Assembly: GCA_002362735.1 (NCBI GenBank)
Contig: DEUU01000016.1
Span: forward strand, 928 to 7,897
DNA length: 6,970 nucleotides
Source of the DNA: Dehalococcoidia bacterium UBA3254
GTDB taxonomy: Bacteria; Chloroflexota; Dehalococcoidia; Dehalococcoidales; UBA3254
Direction of reading: 5' to 3'
Part shown: positions 1 through 5,165 of the stretch, piece after piece
Layout of the letters: each line of letters begins with the position of its first letter
Position numbering within the stretch: position 1 is the stretch's first letter
Translations under genes and position numbers: made by a program
Notes under the pieces: model-generated
The model's database searches: none
Seen by the model: the letters and a program-made list of their open reading frames with translations, nothing else
What the model was told of the DNA's origin: nothing

Positions 1-147
1 CGTCGCTGCGCTCCTCGCAATGATGCATTCTGAAACAATCCCTCATCCGTCGTTTCGAACACCTTAAGCCTCTGTTTTTCATCATTTCGAACGCCTTGCC
101 CTCTGTTTCCCGTCATTGCGAACACCTTAGCCTTCTGAAGCAATCTT
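1..147. repeat. Degenerate short dispersed/tandem repeat block
   Basis: Bases 1-23 are the reverse complement of a sequence containing 'cattgcgaggagcgcagcg', which I recognise from memory as a dispersed intergenic repeat in several anaerobe genomes. It is followed by three imperfect direct copies of a unit of about 31 bases, starting near 48, 80 and 111. The shared core is 'tcgaac(a/g)cctt' then 'ctctg', and the 'cgaac' marks fall at 56, 88 and 119. The last copy (111-147) keeps the 'cattgcg' head and ends in 'gaagcaatctt', as intact elements of this kind do. The copies are decayed, and no coding frame is evident in them. Confidence 0.55.
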
Positions 148-191
148 AAGATCATAATCTTACCAGCAGCCTTGAATCCAAAGTAAAATGC

Positions 192-228
192 TTGTCATTC
201 TCGCACAGGAATGTCACCCCTGGATCCT
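192..228. repeat. Possible decayed 'gtcattctcgc...ggaatg' intergenic repeat fragment
   Basis: The stretch around 193-228 resembles a decayed copy of another common intergenic element, of the form 'gtcattcccgcg...cgggaatcca'. The head 'gtcattctcgc' and the tail 'cccctggatcc' are recognisable, but the inverted symmetry is mostly lost. The flanking sequence (148-270) shows no gene on either strand. The call rests on remembered appearance and is weak. Confidence 0.3.
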
Positions 229-270
229 TTCTCGGCCAGGAGCGGAAACCTAAATCGAAACCGTAAAGGA

Positions 271-305
271 AATAATAAAGCCTGCTAGCAGATGCTAGCA
301 GGCTT
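271..305 (-). terminator. Rho-independent terminator of the minus-strand pilin gene
   Basis: A perfect 12-base-pair stem (arms 278-289 and 294-305) encloses a 4-base loop (290-293). Each arm contains the palindrome GCTAGC. Read on the minus strand, the stem is followed by a T-rich tail (tttattatttcc, bases 280 down to about 268). It lies 21 bases beyond the stop codon of the minus-strand pilin gene, where an intrinsic terminator is expected. On the plus strand the hairpin is followed by 'cagggttaacc', not a T run, so it acts for the minus strand. Confidence 0.85.
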
Positions 306-326
306 CAGGGTTAACCTTGTTCCGGA

Positions 327-710
327 TTATTGATGGAACTGCAAGTTGGTAGCATCCCAAATCAATGATTTGTAGGTGGGAGTCCCGGTTAGCATCCCGG
401 TGATATCGAAACTATATGACCCAACCGGCGCTTTGTTAAGGTAATTTGCTCCCCCTCCAAATAAAGCGGCTGAGGTGAAAGCCGCTTTAGTCGTTTGATC
501 AATGTGGTAAGCTACTGCGGCTGACTGAACCTCTGCCAGCTCCGTATTGGCCGCTGCCACGTCCCCGGTGTTAATAAATCTCGCGATACTGGGAATGGCT
601 ACCGCGGCGAGCACACCCAATATGGCTACAACAATCAATAGCTCAACCAGGGTGAACCCATGTTCCCCGCTGCGGGGAAGTTTGCAAAACCTTTTAATAC
701 CTTCAATCAT
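327..710 (-). CDS. Type IV pilin / PulG-like pseudopilin, class III signal
   Basis: Small prepilin of 127 residues, likely a structural subunit of a type IV pilus or pilus-like filament. A basic 18-residue leader ends in H17-G18, followed by F19-T-L-V-E23. This is the prepilin peptidase site (cleavage G18|F19, methylation of F) with the conserved Glu at mature position 5. A hydrophobic helix of about 20 residues follows, continuing into an amphipathic helix (to about residue 70) rich in Ala and Glu. The remaining 57 residues would form a very small globular head. The mature protein is about 109 residues and has no cysteine, so it lacks the C-terminal disulfide loop of classical pilins. The only Cys (C9) is in the leader. 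The start is supported by an AGGAGG site 10 bases upstream. The gene stands alone with its own terminator and diverges from the minor-pilin operon, which fits an abundant major subunit. GspG/PulG of a type II system is the alternative; the typical GspG calcium-site region is not obvious. Confidence 0.9.
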   Translation of the reverse strand: MIEGIKRFCKLPRSGEHGFTLVELLIVVAILGVLAAVAIPSIARFINTGDVAAANTELAEVQSAAVAYHIDQTTKAAFTSAALFGGGANYLNKAPVGSYSFDITGMLTGTPTYKSLIWDATNLQFHQ

Positions 711-720
711 ATTCGTTTGT

Positions 721-736
721 CCTCCTTTTACCTCCT
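721..736 (-). promoter_or_regulatory. Tandem Shine-Dalgarno sites for the minus-strand pilin
   Basis: Read on the minus strand, two full AGGAGG motifs occur (complements of 721-726 and 731-736). The nearer one ends 10 bases before the ATG at 710. A perfect anti-Shine-Dalgarno match suggests strong translation, consistent with a major subunit. The second copy, 10 bases further out, is too far to set this start and may be a standby site. Confidence 0.65.
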
Positions 737-1018
737 GTTTATTTTCCTATGTACCTTTTATATAACTAAAGAGATTAAAAACTCGTAAATAAATTCCTCT
801 TTTTATAAATTAATGATAATTTTTCCTTTACTTATAGGCCCCCCTTCCTTTCTCCCTTATCTGCCGACTGAAATCTTTATAAATTATTAATGAAACTGGC
901 CTATTTTTCATGAAATATCAATACAAATTCCTCTATTCTAGTGGCATATCTTGAATCAAGACACCATGTAACACGTCTGAAATGAATAAAATAATCACGG
1001 TTTTCAGGATCGTAAAAG
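737..1018. promoter_or_regulatory. AT-rich divergent intergenic region, presumed promoters of both transcription units
   Basis: This stretch separates the divergent pilin and minor-pilin genes and should hold promoters for both. It is strongly AT-rich from about 740 to 960 and contains no convincing ORF. Two sets of direct repeats are visible: AAATTCCTCT at 791-800 and 925-934, and TTTATAAATTA at 802-812 and 876-886. A palindrome TTTCATGAAA lies at 907-916. Several TATA-like hexamers exist on both strands (for example in 758-765 on the minus strand), but none is paired with a good -35 box at standard spacing, so I do not assign exact promoters. A weak AGGA at 1006-1009 precedes the ATG at 1019 by 9 bases. 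Confidence 0.5.
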
Positions 1019-1405
1019 ATGTTGAAAAGTCAAAAGGGTTTCACCCTGATAGAAGTCTTGATATCCCTGGCCATATTGGGAATCATCGCGATCGGCTGCA
1101 TGCGCGGCTTAACAGCCGCTAACAAAGCTGTTTATTATACTGAAAGCCGCGAGACAGCCAAAAACGTGGCTGAAAGCCAGATGGAATTCGTTAAGCTCAG
1201 CAAGTTTTCGAGTTCATATACGCCCTATACACCCGCTACTCCACCAGCTTACTGGTCCCGTTATGCCACTACTATCACGGTAGCCCCGGTGCCGGGTAAC
1301 GCTAACCAGAATATTCAAAAGGTAACGGTCACAATCAGCTATACCGATATATATACCGAGGCTCCCGTTCAGTTTGTTCTTGAGGATTTTAAGGTAGATG
1401 GATAA
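1019..1405 (+). CDS. Minor prepilin, PilV/GspI-type
   Basis: 128-residue prepilin. The leader is only 7 residues (MLKSQKG) and is cut at G7|F8; F8-T-L-I-E12 gives the conserved Glu at mature position 5. A hydrophobic segment (about 8-29) leads into a helix with an Asn-Lys-Ala pattern and a 'NVAESQMEF' stretch near residues 47-55. That stretch resembles the 'AENQ' region of the GspI/PilV family (family knowledge). The mature length, about 121 residues, is typical for GspI. The C-terminal 60 residues look like a small beta sheet (alternating V/I/T, ending 'FVLEDFKVDG'). As first gene of a tight run with PilW- and PilX-like genes, it probably belongs to the complex that primes filament assembly and sits at its tip. 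The last 8 bases overlap the next gene (ATGGATAA), implying translational coupling. Confidence 0.88.
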   Translation: MLKSQKGFTLIEVLISLAILGIIAIGCMRGLTAANKAVYYTESRETAKNVAESQMEFVKLSKFSSSYTPYTPATPPAYWSRYATTITVAPVPGNANQNIQKVTVTISYTDIYTEAPVQFVLEDFKVDG

Positions 1406-2000
1406 GATATCACAAAAAATAAAATTCATCAATAAAAGAGAACACGGTTTCACTTTTATTGAGCTGTTGCTCGCCATCGCCATCAGCCTGGCAGTGGGCA
1501 GCGGTATAGCCATGTTCTCTGTACAGGTCGCCAACGGCAGCAATACCGCCCAGAACCGATTGATTGCCACCAAACAGGTAGAATACGCCGTGGACATTAT
1601 GAGCCGGGATGCGGCCATGGTCCAGTACCCCTACCCTCTCACCCCCATGGATGCATCAGGATTTACCAGCACGCCGGGGACTGCGGACTTGCTGGCTTCC
1701 GCTCTGTATTTCGGCTGGACCAGCTGGGATAACGCTAACTACATCGTCACCTATTGGGTTGATAACAGCCAGCTGAAAAAACGGCAGTATAGAAATGGAA
1801 CGCAGCAATCTGAAATAGTGGTCGCCCGGAACGTAGTGTGGACTCGCGGTAGAAGTGATTCTCCCACCCGCTACAGCTATTCACCCGGGACGCTTACCTT
1901 CACCATAACCTGTGACGTCAATGGGGCCCGGTTTAAAGATGACCCGAGCAAAGATACGCAGCGGAGCCGGACTTTTCAAATTATTCCCAGGCCGATGTAG
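1398..2000 (+). CDS. Minor prepilin, PilW/GspJ-type
   Basis: 200-residue prepilin with a 17-residue basic leader ending E15-H16-G17, then F18-T-F-I-E22 (cleavage G17|F18, Glu at mature position 5). A hydrophobic helix spans about 18-42. The mature protein of about 183 residues is in the GspJ/PilW size range and larger than the preceding PilV-like protein, as is usual in these operons. The middle ('QVEYAVDIMSRDAAMVQYP', residues 56-74) matches the GspJ/PilW habit of a second helix with an 'R-D' pair (family knowledge). The rest alternates hydrophobic and polar residues, as in a beta-rich head. The ATG lies inside the end of the upstream gene and has only AAGG at 1391-1394 with a short spacer, so re-initiation by terminating ribosomes is likely. 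Probable role: minor pilin of the tip or priming complex together with its two neighbours. Confidence 0.87.
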   Translation: MDKISQKIKFINKREHGFTFIELLLAIAISLAVGSGIAMFSVQVANGSNTAQNRLIATKQVEYAVDIMSRDAAMVQYPYPLTPMDASGFTSTPGTADLLASALYFGWTSWDNANYIVTYWVDNSQLKKRQYRNGTQQSEIVVARNVVWTRGRSDSPTRYSYSPGTLTFTITCDVNGARFKDDPSKDTQRSRTFQIIPRPM

Positions 2001-2003
2001 TCA

Positions 2004-4925
2004 ATGAGGCAAAATATGATGTTGAAAAAACTAACCCATGAAATCTCCAATAGCTTCCACTTGAAAGCCAAAAGTGAGAAGGGCGCCACTTTGCTCCTGG
2101 TCTTGATCCTGGTCCTTTTTGCCATTTTGATCGTCTCTCCCCTCCTGGCTTTCACCTCCACCGGGCTCAGAACAGGACAGTCTTTTGAAAACAGGACGGG
2201 TGAGTTATACGCCGCGGATGCCGGAGTCCAGAATGCCATCTGGGAAATCAAATACGGCAATATCCAGAATCTTACTGACCCGGTACCTTATAACGAATAC
2301 GATTATTCCACTATCTGGCCGGATACCATGATGCCGGCCACAGTAAACAATAAACCGGTCAATGTGACCATACAAAATGTCTGGATTCCTCGCGGCTCTG
2401 GCATCCCGAACCCACCCACCGCCGCCGATGCTGAAACCATCCAGAATAACGGAAGACTCATAGTCACCGGCAGCACGGTCGCCCTGAATATAAATGATAA
2501 TGGAAATATTATTTCCCAGTATGAGATCCGGATAACCTACTACCCGGGATCGGACGAACCCACGACCGGCAATTCCAATTTAAAATTAAACTATGTCGGG
2601 GTCTGGCTGCCCCAGGGATTTCAATACTATTCCAGCGCCGCTTACAAGAGCAGCCCTGAGAGCCTGAGCACTCCCTGTGTTCCTATCCAGTCTAAATACG
2701 GAGGTAATGAAGCCAGGATCTGGAATTTCAGTACCCCCGTTCCGTTTTCCAGTTTTCCCAGCGTAAACCGCCAGAATTTTCCCTGGGAGGCGGACATTAC
2801 CTTTTATTTCCGATCGGTTACCCCGTACGAGCCATTTCTCAAGCCTGATGCTCTGGCCTGGGTCAGGACCAGCGGAGAGAGCGACCTTTCCTATAACTGG
2901 GATGCGGATACCAAAATCTGCAAAGTAATCTCCACCTCCGGAAATACCACTAATGAAACATATATTACCCGGACTGAAGGCCGCAAGCTGACCGCCGCTA
3001 TTAATGGTGATTACTATGCTACCGGAAACGCCTTACAGGTCTATCCAAACAGCACCAGCGTCTACCGCTCGCAGGCCAATACTCCCAGCTCAGCCCCGGT
3101 CACTTCAAGCAATATACCGCCGGACGCAGACGTCACTGCCGCTTTTCTCTACTGGTCCGGCTGGAAAAATAACAGCGCCGTCGCCACGCGAATAAACGGC
3201 AACACCAGCAATTTCACTTACGCCGGCACTCCCTGGACAACCTCCGGTACTACCACGTTCCGTGGCAACACCAGCTCCGGGAGCGGAGACCTGACTCTTA
3301 CCAATCCTTTAGCGTTAGGCTCTATAAGCTCCGGAGGGGCCGTAATGACATGGAACCAGTCAGTCTATCCCGGTTTTTCGGATGGATGTTCCAGTATTAC
3401 CACCGGCTGGAGCCGCACCGGCAGCGCCTGGAGCCAGGGTAACGGGTACTTCCAGGCTCAGAATGGCACAGCAGGTAACTATCTGACCAGGTCCGCCTCA
3501 GTCAATATCAGCTCATACGCGGGCAATCCGGTTACAGTTTCCTGGGACCAGTGGGTTTCCGGGACCACCGGAGCCAGCGACCAGTTATCCTTTGACCTCT
3601 CAAGTGATAACGGGACCACCTGGGGAAATCACACTCTGGCTTTAGGCGGAGATACAGCCGGCAGCCTTCCCTTACGATACAGCTATACTATTCCGGCATC
3701 CTATGTTACCAGTGGATTCAGAATCCGCTTTACCATAGCGGGATTTGCTTCGCCGGCTTATTGCAACATTGATAATATTACGATCGCCCCGGCATATTCG
3801 TCGGATAATGGTCTTTATTTCTCCTTTTCTACCGACAATGGCTCTACCTGGAGCGCCTATATACAGTCGTACCGGGGAGATACCCAGGGCAATGCCAATT
3901 ACAGCTATACCATCCCGGACGTCTATTTAAAGGACAATTTTAAGATCAGATTCCATCTGGTCGGCTACAATGCAACCGGGCAATATTTTACTCTTGACAA
4001 TATCCGATTAACAACGATGTCGTTCACTAACACCTGCGCCTTCTATATCGATCCCGGGACCGGGCGCCAGCAGGTCTATCTGGACGGCAGCGGTCAGCCC
4101 CAGGCGGGAGCTCAGCCGCTCACACCCACCCGGACCCAGGTTATGCGGGATAACGTGGGCACCAATCCGGACGGCTTTTCCTATTCCTGCTTCCGGGACG
4201 TGACTGCCCTGGTGCGCCGATACAGCCAGCAGCCTACCCCGCCAGCGACCAATATCCCCGGCTATGCCACTTACTGGGCCGGCAGTGTAGATGCAGATGG
4301 AGTCGGCTCGGGACTGGACCAGATCGCTTATTCCGGCTGGTCGCTGATCATTGTTTACACGAGCCCGGCAACGTTAGGACATCAGCTTTATCTCTACGAT
4401 AAATTTGTCTATTCTAACCATGATTCTCGTAACGGAGTCAACGTGGACTTTGACGGAGATGGGAAACCCGGCGGGATGATTTCCGGATTCATCGTTCCGC
4501 CTCCCGTCGTGGACCAGTACGGAAACATTACGGAAGTCAACGCCGCCAAAATAACCTGCTTTGTCGGCGAAGGCGATCCGTTCTATACCGGAGATTACCT
4601 GGCCATCAGCCGTGCCGATGGCAGTCAGTTGACCAAGCTCTGGGACGGCACTACTACCACGGACAATTCAATGAGTAATCCGGACAACGTCTGGAACAGC
4701 ACTACCCGAGGGTTAACTTACACTGGCATCGACGTAGATACGCTGGGACTGGATCCCACGAACGGCCAGTATATCACCTGGGCCAGCAACATCCTGAGAC
4801 AGGGAGACAGCTCCGTTCACATAGATATGGTCACCCATGAAGATGTCTGGAATATGGTCTATATCATTTTTTCTTTCCGCAGCTCGACATCCACCGGCGG
4901 ACAAAGGAACTTCTTAATCCGATGA
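2004..4925 (+). CDS. Giant PilX/GspK-like minor pilin fused to adhesin-type ectodomain
   Basis: 973 residues. The N-terminus is a PilX-type module: a basic stretch, then K26-G27|A28-T-L, a hydrophobic helix (about 30-50), and 'ELYAADAGVQNAIWEI' near 68-83, which matches the AAEA-type motif of PilX N-terminal and GspK families. As in those families, Glu at mature position 5 is missing (Leu32). PilX and GspK proteins are usually about 150-350 residues, so the remaining 890 residues are unusual. A beta-rich region (90-325) comes first. Next is an extracellular domain whose halves resemble DUF3344-like proteins: 'DVTAAFLYWSGW' near 376-387, 'FRDVTALV' at 730-737 and 'GWSLIIVY' at 778-785. Between them (460-672) lie two jelly-roll-like modules ending 'DNITI' and 'DNIRL'. 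A D-F-D-G-D-G loop at 815-820 fits a DxDxDG calcium site. The gap after the PilW-like gene is 3 bases. A GAGG 6 bases before ATG 2016 makes M5 a plausible true start. The DUF3344 resemblance is from memory. Confidence 0.85.
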   Translation: MRQNMMLKKLTHEISNSFHLKAKSEKGATLLLVLILVLFAILIVSPLLAFTSTGLRTGQSFENRTGELYAADAGVQNAIWEIKYGNIQNLTDPVPYNEYDYSTIWPDTMMPATVNNKPVNVTIQNVWIPRGSGIPNPPTAADAETIQNNGRLIVTGSTVALNINDNGNIISQYEIRITYYPGSDEPTTGNSNLKLNYVGVWLPQGFQYYSSAAYKSSPESLSTPCVPIQSKYGGNEARIWNFSTPVPFSSFPSVNRQNFPWEADITFYFRSVTPYEPFLKPDALAWVRTSGESDLSYNWDADTKICKVISTSGNTTNETYITRTEGRKLTAAINGDYYATGNALQVYPNSTSVYRSQANTPSSAPVTSSNIPPDADVTAAFLYWSGWKNNSAVATRINGNTSNFTYAGTPWTTSGTTTFRGNTSSGSGDLTLTNPLALGSISSGGAVMTWNQSVYPGFSDGCSSITTGWSRTGSAWSQGNGYFQAQNGTAGNYLTRSASVNISSYAGNPVTVSWDQWVSGTTGASDQLSFDLSSDNGTTWGNHTLALGGDTAGSLPLRYSYTIPASYVTSGFRIRFTIAGFASPAYCNIDNITIAPAYSSDNGLYFSFSTDNGSTWSAYIQSYRGDTQGNANYSYTIPDVYLKDNFKIRFHLVGYNATGQYFTLDNIRLTTMSFTNTCAFYIDPGTGRQQVYLDGSGQPQAGAQPLTPTRTQVMRDNVGTNPDGFSYSCFRDVTALVRRYSQQPTPPATNIPGYATYWAGSVDADGVGSGLDQIAYSGWSLIIVYTSPATLGHQLYLYDKFVYSNHDSRNGVNVDFDGDGKPGGMISGFIVPPPVVDQYGNITEVNAAKITCFVGEGDPFYTGDYLAISRADGSQLTKLWDGTTTTDNSMSNPDNVWNSTTRGLTYTGIDVDTLGLDPTNGQYITWASNILRQGDSSVHIDMVTHEDVWNMVYIIFSFRSSTSTGGQRNFLIR
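3570..4012 (+). repeat. Partial tandem duplication of a jelly-roll-like module inside the PilX-like gene
   Basis: At protein level, residues about 528-596 and 604-671 of the 973-residue protein align with a shift of about 75. Both contain a 'S(S/T)DNG(T/S)TW' strand (534-540 and 610-616), a 'GDT' turn, 'YSYTIP', '(G/N)F(R/K)IRF' and a terminal '(I/L)DNI(T/R)(I/L)'. The first copy is preceded by about 65 further residues (460-525, rich in Gly, Ser, Trp) that the second copy lacks. At the DNA level similarity is modest (for example 'tacagctata' at 3678 and 3900), so the duplication is old. Confidence 0.6.
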
Positions 4926-5134
4926 AGAAGCATTTCAACAATTTAAAACTATGGCATTTGCTGCCATCATGGAGTTCACCTCAGGCGGACAAACAATGTC
5001 GACCTTCTCCCTTTTTTAAAAGGGAGATTGAGAGGGATTTCTTAATCCTGATTAGCCTTCATTTTAAAAATGAAACTTCAATAATTGAGTATAAAGAGAA
5101 TTTAAATAAACTGTCTGCACAATGCGTAATTTAA
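4922..5134 (+). CDS. Doubtful 70-codon ORF, probably repeat-derived or a gene remnant
   Basis: The ATG overlaps the stop codon of the preceding gene (ATGA), a normal coupling arrangement, and an AAGG lies about 14 bases upstream. The 70-residue product shows no signal peptide, membrane segment or motif that I recognise. Its middle ('SPFFKREIERDF', about residues 29-40) is simply the translation of the hairpin repeat near 5007-5040. The 3' half is AT-rich, with codon use unlike the neighbouring genes. I think it is more likely fortuitous, or what is left of a small gene after a repeat inserted, than a functional protein. Confidence 0.22.
   Translation: MKKHFNNLKLWHLLPSWSSPQADKQCRPSPFFKREIERDFLILISLHFKNETSIIEYKENLNKLSAQCVI
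4995..5050. repeat. Hairpin-forming short intergenic repeat
   Basis: Arms CTCCCTTTT (5007-5015) and AAAAGGGAG (5018-5026) are perfectly complementary. They are followed by 'attgagagggattt', so 'ggga' and 'gaggga' recur. This arrangement looks like a widespread type of short intergenic element (from memory; no search done). It is not followed by a T run on the plus strand, so it is not a classical terminator, though the hairpin could stall or protect transcripts between the PilX-like gene and the Ig-repeat gene. Confidence 0.5.
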
Positions 5135-5152
5135 TAAGCGAAACTGGTGCAG

Positions 5153-5159
5153 AAAGGAG
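5153..5159 (+). promoter_or_regulatory. Strong Shine-Dalgarno site of the Ig-repeat gene
   Basis: AAAGGAG ends 6 bases before the ATG at 5166. This fixes the start of the large open frame and is stronger than the sites of the pilin genes in the upstream operon. No other in-frame ATG or GTG upstream has a comparable site. The preceding AT-rich stretch (5060-5135) could hold a separate promoter, but I cannot pick a convincing -35/-10 pair. Confidence 0.75.
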
Positions 5160-5165
5160 AGCACA

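Noticed and set aside
1..147. CRISPR-like array
   Set aside because: The units of about 31 bases adjoin directly with no unique spacers and are poorly conserved. They fit a decayed tandem repeat, not repeat-spacer structure.
327..710. Short conductive (Geobacter-type) pilin
   Set aside because: The mature protein is about 109 residues with a distinct C-terminal head. It lacks the truncation and aromatic spacing expected of that type.
942..957. Possible sigma-54 promoter 'tggcatatcttgaa' upstream of the minor-pilin operon
   Set aside because: The TGGCA half is present, but there is no GC at the required 10-base spacing, so the -12 element is missing.
1214..1618. 134-codon open frame on the minus strand across the PilV-like and PilW-like genes
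   Set aside because: It is fully antisense to two clear prepilin genes that overlap in a coupled arrangement, and its product has no recognisable motif.
1976..2260. 94-codon minus-strand open frame
   Set aside because: It is antisense to the N-terminal membrane segment of the PilX-like gene, with no supported start site and no motif.
5007..5026. Rho-independent terminator after the PilX-like gene
   Set aside because: The stem is mostly A-T apart from its base and no T run follows on the plus strand. It fits a dispersed repeat better.
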